From JBOGJG01 sp050747825 (GTDB lineage Bacteria > Acidobacteriota > UBA6911 > RPQK01 > JBOGJG01): DNA of 11,271 bases. The position numbers and the translations under genes were made by a program. The stretch's first letter is position 1, and each line of letters begins with the position of its first letter. The notes beneath the pieces are model-generated. The model saw only the letters and a program-made list of their open reading frames with translations, was not told the DNA's origin and ran no database searches. The stretch lies in contig JBOGJG010000329.1 of NCBI GenBank assembly GCA_050747825.1, forward strand, positions 1 through 11,271, in the 5' to 3' direction. Below, piece after piece: positions 1-6,569 of this stretch.

Positions 1-5
1 CGCTT

Positions 6-100
6 GGACCCGTCTTCAGCGTTGCTCGTCAGTTGCCTATTCCCGATAGGCGCCTTCCTCGCGCCTTGAATACGGGTCAAATCGCCTCCAGCGATAGCGC
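6..100. repeat. Family B hairpin repeat, left copy
   Basis: This non-coding stretch folds on itself. The outer arms are GACCCGTCTTCA at 7-18 and TGAATACGGGTC at 67-78, pairing at 11 of 12 positions. A perfect inner stem, GCCTAT/ATAGGC, lies at 35-40 and 46-51 around a 5-base loop. A related copy sits in inverted orientation at the right end of the window: bases 6-25 match the reverse complement of 11250-11269 at 18 of 20 positions. The 3' limit of the element is uncertain. It ends close to the point (about 118) where permease homology begins. Confidence 0.7.
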
Positions 101-118
101 ACTTATTTATGTTACGAA

Positions 119-2551
119 GCACTAGCCCTGGGCATCGGAGCCAACACAGCCTTGTTCAACCTGGTCAACGGTATCCTGCTGGAAAAGCTTCCGGTCCGAA
201 ATCCGGACGAACTGGTGGCGTTTCGCTGGTCCGGCGAGAACAATCTGGCGAGGAGCACATCCGCCTATGGATACGTGGCGCCGCTGGCGGCGGGACAGGC
301 TGGTGCGTCCTTTTCGTTTCCGGCCTTTGAGGAGTTTCAGAGGGCCAATCAGACGCTGGCCGACCTGTTTGCCTTCGCGCCCGGCCCGCGACTGAACCTG
401 ATCTCAGACGGGCAGGCGGACACAGCCAATTCGCTCTTCGTGTCGGGCCGATTCTTCCACGGCCTGGGTATCTCAGCCTTTCGAGGCCGGGTTCTTGTCC
501 CCGAGGATGACCGGCTGGGAGCCGAGCCGGCGATCATGATCAGCCATGAGTACTGGACGCGCCGCTTCGGGATGGATCCGGACATTGTGGGCAAGTCGGT
601 CACCATAAACGGCCTCCCGGCCACCGTCGTCGGAATCGCGCCGCCAGGTATCGGAGACCTGCGGCGCATCGGTAACAGCAGTCGCGACGTATCCATTCCA
701 GTGGCGCTGAAGCCGCGTTTCAAGGGCGAAGAAGAGTCCCTGCAAGCCTGGGTCTGGTGGCTGCTGATCATGGGACGCTTGAAGCCCGGAGTAACCCCCG
801 CGCAAGTTGCCAACCTCCACCCTGCTTTTGAGCACACAGCCCTGGAAGGACGCAAGGTTTTCGACAGCATTCAGCCCCCGGAACGGCTGCGGCCCACAGC
901 CCCTGACCAGATACCAGACCTCAGGATGGTGGCGGGAAACAGGGGCATCTACGACTCGCAGGAAACTGTCGAAACCAGGCTGAAGGTGCTGGCCGCGGTC
1001 CTGGGTGCCCTTCTGCTCATCGTTTGCCTCAATCTCGCAAACCTTCTGCTTGCGCGCACTGAGAGACGCCAGCAGGAAATCGCCGTCCGCATGGCGATCG
1101 GCGCCACCCGGAACCGGGTGATCCGCCAACTGCTCACCGAAAGCGCAGTGCTTGCGCTCCTGGGCGGAGCGTCAGGTCTCATCGTTGCATCCTTCTGCCA
1201 TCAATTCTTCAGACCTTTCCTTTCCTCCAACACTTCCTTCGGCTGGGCCGCTCTCGACTGGACGGCACTCGGATTCGCCGCCCTGGTCTCGATCGCAACC
1301 GTCCTGTTCTTCGGGTTGGCGCCGGCTTTACGGGCCAGCCGCCGCGACTATGGTTCGGCGCTGCACGGCGCCAGCACTCGGCTCAGCCGTTCCCGCTCAC
1401 CGCTGGGAAAGTCGCTAATTGTCATCCAGGTGGCCCTGTCTCTCTTACTGCTTGTGGGCGCGGGTCTCTTTCTGGAGACTTTGGTCAATCTCAGAGACGT
1501 GAACACCGGGTTCAACGCGGACAGACTGGCGCTGTTTACCCTGGACCCAAAGTTCGGCCAGTACGATGAGGCGCGAACCAACGCGGTGTACGAGCAACTG
1601 GTGCAGAGTCTGGCCGGCTTGCCCGGCGTCCGCTCCGTGTCCTTCTCCTCGTCGGCCTTACTCTCCGGAAACACCTGGAACCAGTCCCTGGCGTTTGAAG
1701 GTGGAGGAAAGGCAGATAACCCCATCGGTCTGGTCATCCACCCGGGTTTCTTCCGGACGCTGGAAGTCCCCCTGAAACTGGGACGGGAATTCACATCCGG
1801 CGATGGTCCAGCGGGACCGCCTGTAGCTGTCGTCAACGAAGTATTCGCCAGGACCTTTCTTGCCAACAGGAACCCAATCGGCCAGCGGTTCGGAAGCCAG
1901 GAAAACCCCCGCGAAATCGAGATTGTCGGCGTGGTCGCCGACACCCGGTACAACAGCCTGCGTGATCCGGCCAAGCCGATGTTCTTCCGGCCTCATCTTC
2001 AGAGGCCCGGCGGCCAGCGGACTTTCGCGGTGCGGACTGCCGGAGAGTTGGAGGCCATCGTACCCGCCCTACGGAAAGCGGTTCGAGAGATCGATCCAAC
2101 CCTGCCCCTCCTGAACGTGACGACACAGAGAACGACGGTCGAGCGGAACTGGCAGGTGGAGCGGATGTTCGCGCTGGTCACCGCGCTGTTCGGCGGACTT
2201 GCCCTGGCTATCTCCGCCATCGGCCTCTTTGGCCTGATGTCTTATCTGGTGGCACGCCGAACCAGGGAGGTCGGCATCCGCATGGCCCTGGGCGCTCAGC
2301 GTGGGGAGGTCCTCTGGTCGGTCATGCGCGAAGCGCTGGTATTGGTCGCTTTCGGTGTGCTCATCGGTCTGGGAGCGGCGCTGGCCACGACCGGATTCCT
2401 GGAAAGCCTGTTGTTCGGCCTCGCGCCCAACAACCCGGTGACGATCGGGGGCAGCGTCGTCATCATGCTGTCGGTGGCCGCTCTGGCGGGATATCTGCCG
2501 GCAAGACGGGCATCTCGGGTCAACCCCCTGGTGGCGTTACGCCACGAGTAG
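119..2551 (+). CDS. ADOP-type ABC transporter permease (MacB/FtsX family), 5'-truncated
   Basis: A MacB-like permease of the orphan, duplicated-domain (ADOP) type common in Acidobacteriota. These are thought to act in export or efflux at the inner membrane; the substrate is unknown. Counting from the TTG at 152 (799 residues), there is a MacB periplasmic core (about 1-270), FtsX helices at about 280-300, 326-348 and 370-395, then a second half with a helix near 420-440, another periplasmic domain, and terminal helices from about 671. The signatures TREVGIRMALGAQRGE and the C-terminal NPLVALRHE are typical. Family-like sequence (ALALGIGANTALFNLVN) starts at 119, upstream of the TTG. Before it the frame holds only unrelated codons and a stop at 95-97, with no ATG or GTG. 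The usual N-terminal segment and the start of the first helix are therefore missing. The rest is uninterrupted, so the loss may be recent. No ATPase gene is in the window. Confidence 0.85.
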   Translation, partial: ALALGIGANTALFNLVNGILLEKLPVRNPDELVAFRWSGENNLARSTSAYGYVAPLAAGQAGASFSFPAFEEFQRANQTLADLFAFAPGPRLNLISDGQADTANSLFVSGRFFHGLGISAFRGRVLVPEDDRLGAEPAIMISHEYWTRRFGMDPDIVGKSVTINGLPATVVGIAPPGIGDLRRIGNSSRDVSIPVALKPRFKGEEESLQAWVWWLLIMGRLKPGVTPAQVANLHPAFEHTALEGRKVFDSIQPPERLRPTAPDQIPDLRMVAGNRGIYDSQETVETRLKVLAAVLGALLLIVCLNLANLLLARTERRQQEIAVRMAIGATRNRVIRQLLTESAVLALLGGASGLIVASFCHQFFRPFLSSNTSFGWAALDWTALGFAALVSIATVLFFGLAPALRASRRDYGSALHGASTRLSRSRSPLGKSLIVIQVALSLLLLVGAGLFLETLVNLRDVNTGFNADRLALFTLDPKFGQYDEARTNAVYEQLVQSLAGLPGVRSVSFSSSALLSGNTWNQSLAFEGGGKADNPIGLVIHPGFFRTLEVPLKLGREFTSGDGPAGPPVAVVNEVFARTFLANRNPIGQRFGSQENPREIEIVGVVADTRYNSLRDPAKPMFFRPHLQRPGGQRTFAVRTAGELEAIVPALRKAVREIDPTLPLLNVTTQRTTVERNWQVERMFALVTALFGGLALAISAIGLFGLMSYLVARRTREVGIRMALGAQRGEVLWSVMREALVLVAFGVLIGLGAALATTGFLESLLFGLAPNNPVTIGGSVVIMLSVAALAGYLPARRASRVNPLVALRHE

Positions 2552-2552
2552 G

Positions 2553-2650
2553 GGGGATGCTCCCTCACGGTTGCGGCTCGGTTTTATGCCCGGAGCACTC
2601 TGCCATCCGAGCCGGGACCGAATCCGGGCCACGACCTTCAGGGAGCGGCC
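2553..2650. repeat. Family A hairpin repeat, copy 1
   Basis: An imperfect palindrome between convergent genes. The left arm GCTCCCTCACGGTTGCGGCT begins at 2559. The right side is split: CCGAGCCG near 2607, then the typical outer end at 2628-2650 (ending CAGGGAGCGGCC), which resembles the right arm of copy 2 at 19 of 23 positions. An apparent insertion separates the two right-hand parts. The permease stop codon lies just before the element, and the sulfatase stop codon (2638-2640) lies inside its right arm. A role as bidirectional terminator is plausible, although no U-tract follows. Confidence 0.7.
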
Positions 2651-4158
2651 CCGCTGTGCTCCAGCCAGGCGTCGTAGGCGTGGCGCCGGCCGCCTACGTA
2701 CTGATAAGTGTCGAAGATCTCCTCGTTGCCCAGAACGCGCGGGTCCTGGTCGGCCCGGAGTAGGGCCTCCATCTCCTCGCGCAATTTTTCCTTCACCTCA
2801 GCAAGCTGCGGATCATTCGCTAGGTTGTCCACGCAGTCCGGGTCCTCCGAGATGCGGTACAACTCCTCGGCGGGGCGTTTTCCGAAAGCGAGGCGGTAGT
2901 ACTCATCAAATCGAAAGGTCAGAAAGGTCTTGGTCGGACTGTTGTCGCAGTTCGGATAGCTGGTCTCCGGATTCCCTGCCGGCCAGCGCTCCGGATGATA
3001 ATTGCGGATGTACAGGTATTCCGGCGTGCGAAGAGCCCTGACCGGATAACCCCAGTCATGCGGCCGGCCCAGGTCGTGGCGTTCCTTTCCGATCACCATT
3101 CGATTCCGGCTTGAATCGATCCAACCGGACTGGTCGCTTTTCAAGAGACCCAGGAAACTCCGGCCCGTCATCGAATCGGGCGGCGCCAATCCGGCCGCTT
3201 CCAGAAAAGTCGGCGCGAAATCCCGAACGTTGATGAAGTCTTCGACCTTGCGCCCCGGCTTGACCTGACTGCCCCAACGGACGGCAAGCGGAAGGCGATA
3301 ACCGTGCTCGTAAACCTGTCCTTTGACGCGTGGAAAAGGCATGCCGTGGTCCGAGGTCACGAGTATCAGGGTGTTCTCCAGCTGGCCGATCTTTTCCAGA
3401 TGCTCGATGATGCGGCCCAGATGGGTGTCGAACCACTCGACTTCAACCGCGTAATCGAGAATATCACTGCGGATCAGGTTGGAATCGGGGTAGTAGGCAG
3501 GCAGGTCCACGTCCTCCAGGCGCTTGCCTGAGCGGAGACCGATTCCTTGTTCGTAGACTCGGTGCGGCTCGTGAGTGCCGAACCAGAAGGAAAAGGGCTG
3601 TCCCGGCTGCCGCTCCTTCAGAAAATCTACAAAGTTCGCCGCGTAATCCTTATTGGACATCCCGGCATGAGGCGTCGTGAGCTGGTTTCCACTGTACTCC
3701 GGCCCGGCAGGATTGCGCTCAAATCCGCCCGCCTTGAAATCGCCGGGCCCCCAGCCTTTGCCGGTGAAGCCCACCAGATAGCCGGCTTTCTCCAGGATGT
3801 CCTGATAGACGGGCCACTTCGCCGGGAAGATGCCGAAGTGATTGGTGGCCTCCTCCAATTGCCAGGAATTGCGTCCGGTCAGGAGACTGGCCCGGCAGGG
3901 GCTGCACTTCGGGTTCGAAGTGAAGGCGTTCTCGAGAAGCACGCCTTCGCGGGCGATTCGATCAAAGGCGGGCGTATTGACCCATTTGGTCCCGTAAACA
4001 CCGGCGTGCCCGTAGGACCAGTCGTCGGCAATTGCCAGCAGGATACTGGGAGGCCTGGTTTGTTCGGCCTGGGGGCTGACGAAACCCAAGGCAAGAAGTC
4101 CGATGGCTGCACATAAGAAAATTCCGACGGTGATAAGCGATTTAAAGAGCGGCTGCAT
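2638..4158 (-). CDS. Secreted sulfatase (N-sulfoglucosamine sulfohydrolase-like)
   Basis: A type I (formylglycine) sulfatase that would remove sulfate from a sulfated glycan or amino sugar outside the cytoplasm. I start it at the ATG at 4158 (506 residues) rather than the GTG 21 bases upstream, because a strong Shine-Dalgarno, GAGGAAGGGG, lies at 4177-4168 with 9 bases of spacing. A hydrophobic signal segment covers residues 8-27. D45-D46 are metal ligands. C85-S-P-C-R89 is the CxPxR maturation motif, with C85 the expected formylglycine, followed by ASLLTGR. Other expected active-site residues are K134 in TGK, H196 and H199 in THEPHR, and D270-H271 in TSDHG. The context around CSPCR and THEPHR resembles heparan N-sulfatases, but substrate cannot be read from sequence. 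The last residues (GAAP) and the stop are encoded by a palindromic repeat. No formylglycine-generating enzyme is nearby. Confidence 0.93.
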   Translation of the reverse strand: MQPLFKSLITVGIFLCAAIGLLALGFVSPQAEQTRPPSILLAIADDWSYGHAGVYGTKWVNTPAFDRIAREGVLLENAFTSNPKCSPCRASLLTGRNSWQLEEATNHFGIFPAKWPVYQDILEKAGYLVGFTGKGWGPGDFKAGGFERNPAGPEYSGNQLTTPHAGMSNKDYAANFVDFLKERQPGQPFSFWFGTHEPHRVYEQGIGLRSGKRLEDVDLPAYYPDSNLIRSDILDYAVEVEWFDTHLGRIIEHLEKIGQLENTLILVTSDHGMPFPRVKGQVYEHGYRLPLAVRWGSQVKPGRKVEDFINVRDFAPTFLEAAGLAPPDSMTGRSFLGLLKSDQSGWIDSSRNRMVIGKERHDLGRPHDWGYPVRALRTPEYLYIRNYHPERWPAGNPETSYPNCDNSPTKTFLTFRFDEYYRLAFGKRPAEELYRISEDPDCVDNLANDPQLAEVKEKLREEMEALLRADQDPRVLGNEEIFDTYQYVGGRRHAYDAWLEHSGAAP

Positions 4159-4167
4159 AATTGCGAT

Positions 4168-4177
4168 CCCCTTCCTC
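4168..4177 (-). promoter_or_regulatory. Ribosome binding site of the sulfatase gene
   Basis: Read on the minus strand this is GAGGAAGGGG, 9 bases before the ATG at 4158. It decides the start in favour of that ATG over the GTG at 4179, which would place the Shine-Dalgarno inside the coding region. Confidence 0.75.
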
Positions 4178-4180
4178 ACG

Positions 4181-4233
4181 GGAGTCTACACTGCGACTCC
4201 GCTTTTGACCACTATGAGGACTGGCTGTAGACT
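4181..4233 (-). promoter_or_regulatory. Possible promoter/operator of the sulfatase gene
   Basis: On the minus strand, TGGTCA (4211-4206) and TAGACT (4188-4183) are separated by 17 bases and match sigma-70 boxes at 4 of 6 positions each. A perfect 6-bp inverted repeat, GGAGTC/GACTCC, lies at 4181-4186 and 4195-4200. A second perfect 8-bp pair, AGTCTACA (4183-4190) with TGTAGACT (4226-4233), overlaps it. These could form an operator or an RNA hairpin ahead of the sulfatase. The boxes are weak, so this is a suggestion only. Confidence 0.25.
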
Positions 4234-4294
4234 GTGTGCTGGACATTTGCAAGGATATGAAGATCAGCGTCTTCGGAACGCTAATTGTTGTTTA

Positions 4295-4519
4295 ATGGCC
4301 GCCGCTTCCACGTCCTTGGTTTTGAACGTTGACGGCCTCGAGCTCACCGGCAAGGCTCAAAGATGGGAGATCACGGGCCAGGACCGCTGGGCCCATAATG
4401 TTCCGGGCCAGCCCCGCCAGGTGGATATCGAGCAGATGTCCTTTGAAGATATGGACGGGGAACTGAAAATCCACCCCCTCAGCGTGACCCTTTACACTTT
4501 CGAGGTCAAAGAAAAATAG
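4295..4519 (+). pseudogene. 3' remnant of a glycoside hydrolase (arabinofuranosidase-like C terminus)
   Basis: Only the last 70 or so codons look like protein. From about 4305 the frame reads LVLNVDGLELTG, then ITGQDRWAHNVPGQPRQVDI and LKIHPLSVTLYTFEV before the TAG. This pattern, with a W-x-ITG-x-D-x-W-A-x-N-x-PGQP stretch and a final PLSVTLY strand, resembles as I recall it the C-terminal beta-sandwich of alpha-L-arabinofuranosidase-like glycoside hydrolases (GH51-type). No catalytic domain precedes it. The sequence upstream of 4290 is AT-richer, not protein-like, and serves as the 5' region of the divergent sulfatase. The frame could be read from ATG 4295 (74 residues), but such a product would have no catalytic site. 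It fits a larger gene deleted from its 5' side. The exact GH family is uncertain. A palindromic repeat begins at the stop codon. Confidence 0.55.
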
Positions 4520-4618
4520 AGACACGGGCCGCTCCTTCACGGTCGCGGCTCGGATGCGCTCGGAGTCGCCCACGCCACTCAACCGAGCCGCGACCGTAAA
4601 GGAGCGGCCCGTGTCTCT
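4518..4618. repeat. Family A hairpin repeat, copy 2 (near-perfect)
   Basis: Arms of 36 bases at 4518-4553 and 4583-4618 pair at 35 of 36 positions around a 29-base spacer. The core, GGCCGCTCC then TCACGGTCGCGGCTCGG, is shared with the copies at 2553-2650 and 6476-6569. It starts at the stop codon of the glycoside hydrolase remnant and ends 58 bases before typA. It could end transcription or be a non-autonomous mobile palindrome. No target-site duplication is obvious. Confidence 0.85.
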
Positions 4619-4635
4619 GAATTGTCTCTTGGCCC

Positions 4636-4665
4636 TTGTACAGACAACCAGTAAATCGGTATAGT
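4636..4665 (+). promoter_or_regulatory. Predicted sigma-70 promoter of typA
   Basis: TTGTAC (4636-4641) and TATAGT (4660-4665) are separated by 18 bases. TATAGT differs from the -10 consensus at one position, while the -35 box matches poorly beyond TTG. Transcription would start near 4672, only a few bases before the GTG at 4676. That agrees with the lack of a Shine-Dalgarno in front of typA. Confidence 0.45.
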
Positions 4666-4675
4666 ACTCCGCTTC

Positions 4676-6475
4676 GTGAACCATCGAGAAAACATCCGAA
4701 ATCTGGCGATTATTGCCCACGTCGATCATGGCAAAACGACGCTGGTCGATGCCATGCTCTGGCAGAGCGGTATCTTCCGTGAGAACCAGCAGGTGATCGA
4801 ACGGGTCATGGACTCTATCGACCTGGAACGGGAGAAGGGCATCACCATCATGGCCAAGAACACGTCCATTCTCTTCCAGGGCGTGCATATTAATATTGTG
4901 GATACTCCGGGCCACGCCGATTTTGGCGGCGAAGTCGAACGGACCCTGAAAATGGTGGACGGAGTTTTGCTGCTGGTTGACGCCAGCGAAGGGCCCCTGC
5001 CCCAGACTCGATTCGTGCTCAGAAAAGCCCTGGAGGCCCAACTGCCTCCGGTGGTCGTGATCAACAAGATCGACCGCTCCGACGCCCGGCCGCAGGAGGT
5101 GCTCAATGAGATCTACGACCTGTTCATCGATCTGGATGCAACCGAAGAACAGCTCGACTTTCCGGTTCTGTATTGCAACGCTCGCAGCGGACGGTGCCGC
5201 AGCAGCCCGGAAGATGAGGATGAAACACTGGTCCCGCTCTTCGAGGAAATACTGCGGACGGTGCCTCCTCCGCGTTATGATCCCCAGTTTCCTCTTCAAC
5301 TGTTGATCACGAACCTGGACTATGACGATTATGTCGGTCGCCTGGCCATCGGCCGGATCTTCAACGGAACAATCCGTGAAAAGCAGAAAGTCAGCGTCTG
5401 CCGCCGTGATGACACGGTGGAGGCCGCCGAAATCTCAGCCCTCTGGGGTTACGAGGGCCTATCGCGAGTGCGGATTCCCGAAGCCGGACCGGGCGATATC
5501 GTAGCCGTTTCCGGAGTTGAAGAAATCAATATCGGCGAGACGCTCAGTGACTGGGACAACCCCCGGGCCCTTCCCGCCATCCGGGTGGATGAACCGACCA
5601 TCGGCGTTATTGTTTCCGTGAACGACTCCCCTTTTTCCGGCAGGGACGGAAGGCACGTGACTTCGCGCAAACTCAAAGAACGGCTCGAGAAGGAAATCCT
5701 GACGAACGTCTCAATCCGCCTGGAGGAAACAGGATCTCCGGATGCCTTCAAGGTTTTGGGGCGGGGAGAGCTTCAACTGGCGGTGCTGATCGAGATGATG
5801 CGCCGCGAAGATTATGAAATGTCCGTCGGCAGACCCGAAGTGCTGACCAAGAGGGTCGATGGAAACCTGCTCGAGCCGATGGAGGCCCTGGTCATCGATT
5901 GCCTGGACAACTACATCGGCGTGGTCACGGAAAAGATCGGCATCCGCAAGGGGCGTATGACCCGGATGGTCAACCACGGCACCGGACGGGTTCGAATGGA
6001 GTTTCGGGTGCCTTCCCGAGGGCTGATCGGTTTCCGCACCGAATTCTTAACCGATACGCGTGGCACGGGAATTCTTAATCACGTTTTCGACGGATACGAA
6101 GTCTGGCAGGGGGAGATTCCTCACCGGCCGACCGGTGTATTAATAGCTGACCGCCAGGGACAGGCAACTGCATATGCTATCGAGCACGTGCAGCCGCGAG
6201 GAGAGCTGTTCATTTCCCCTGGAGAAGAAGTTTACGAGGGCATGATTGTGGGGGAGAATTCCCGGATACAAGACCTTGACGTCAATATCGTGAAGGAGAA
6301 AAAACTCACCAATATCCGCTCTTCGACAGGCGAAGAGCTGTCCCACCTGGTCCCGCCCCGGCGCCTGAACCTGGAGCAGGCGCTCGAGTTCCTTCGGGAA
6401 GACGAACTGCTGGAAGTGACTCCGCGATCGCTGCGCCTGCGCAAGAAAACTCCGCAGGCATCCAGGAGGATGTAG
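4676..6475 (+). CDS. typA: Translational GTPase TypA/BipA
   Basis: A ribosome-associated GTPase of the EF-G-like superfamily, implicated in 50S subunit assembly and stress or cold growth. The 599 residues match the usual family length. Visible motifs are G1 AHVDHGKTT (14-22), switch I REKGITI (52-58), G3 DTPGHADFGGEVER (76-89) and G4 NKID (130-133), with the G5 region near CNARSG. EF-Tu-like domain 2, the EF-G-like domains (GRGELQLAVLIEMMRRE) and the BipA-specific C-terminal domain follow, ending in KEKKLTNIRSSTGEELSHL and VTPRSLRLRKK. The start is GTG 4676, because homology begins at NIRNLAIIAHVDHGKTT and no better upstream start exists. No Shine-Dalgarno precedes it, and a promoter-like element lies immediately upstream. 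The gene stands alone, bounded by palindromic repeats on both sides. All key GTPase residues are present. Confidence 0.97.
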   Translation: MNHRENIRNLAIIAHVDHGKTTLVDAMLWQSGIFRENQQVIERVMDSIDLEREKGITIMAKNTSILFQGVHINIVDTPGHADFGGEVERTLKMVDGVLLLVDASEGPLPQTRFVLRKALEAQLPPVVVINKIDRSDARPQEVLNEIYDLFIDLDATEEQLDFPVLYCNARSGRCRSSPEDEDETLVPLFEEILRTVPPPRYDPQFPLQLLITNLDYDDYVGRLAIGRIFNGTIREKQKVSVCRRDDTVEAAEISALWGYEGLSRVRIPEAGPGDIVAVSGVEEINIGETLSDWDNPRALPAIRVDEPTIGVIVSVNDSPFSGRDGRHVTSRKLKERLEKEILTNVSIRLEETGSPDAFKVLGRGELQLAVLIEMMRREDYEMSVGRPEVLTKRVDGNLLEPMEALVIDCLDNYIGVVTEKIGIRKGRMTRMVNHGTGRVRMEFRVPSRGLIGFRTEFLTDTRGTGILNHVFDGYEVWQGEIPHRPTGVLIADRQGQATAYAIEHVQPRGELFISPGEEVYEGMIVGENSRIQDLDVNIVKEKKLTNIRSSTGEELSHLVPPRRLNLEQALEFLREDELLEVTPRSLRLRKKTPQASRRM

Positions 6476-6569
6476 TTCGTGGCCGCTCTCTGACGGTCGC
6501 GCGGCCCTGATAAAGAAGCCGTCTTGAGACCGTCAACAGAGCCGCGACTGTGAAGGAGCGGCCACGGAC
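6476..6569. repeat. Family A hairpin repeat, copy 3, between convergent stops
   Basis: The left arm (from 6476, CGTGGCCGCTCTCTGACGGT) pairs imperfectly with the right arm at 6539-6568 (GAGCCGCGACTG, GAAGGAGCGGCCACGGA). An internal perfect stem, TGACGGTC/GACCGTCA, lies at 6491-6498 and 6528-6535. The element fills the whole gap between the typA stop (6475) and the oxidoreductase stop (6570) and could act as a two-way terminator. Confidence 0.75.

Noticed and set aside
1..118. Transposon terminal inverted repeat
   Set aside because: The inverted pair at the window ends encloses no transposase, and each end folds as its own hairpin, which fits a dispersed palindromic repeat better.
2571..3041. 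Plus-strand frame of 156 codons over the sulfatase 3' end
   Set aside because: It lies antisense to conserved sulfatase sequence and has an arginine/proline/serine-rich shadow composition.
4103..4294. N-terminal part of the 138-residue open frame on the plus strand upstream of the hydrolase remnant
   Set aside because: It overlaps the start and regulatory region of the sulfatase, has no protein-like composition, and similarity to a known family begins only after about 4300.
4518..4618. CRISPR repeat or phage attachment site
   Set aside because: There is a single inverted pair with no regularly spaced direct repeats, no cas genes and no integrase.
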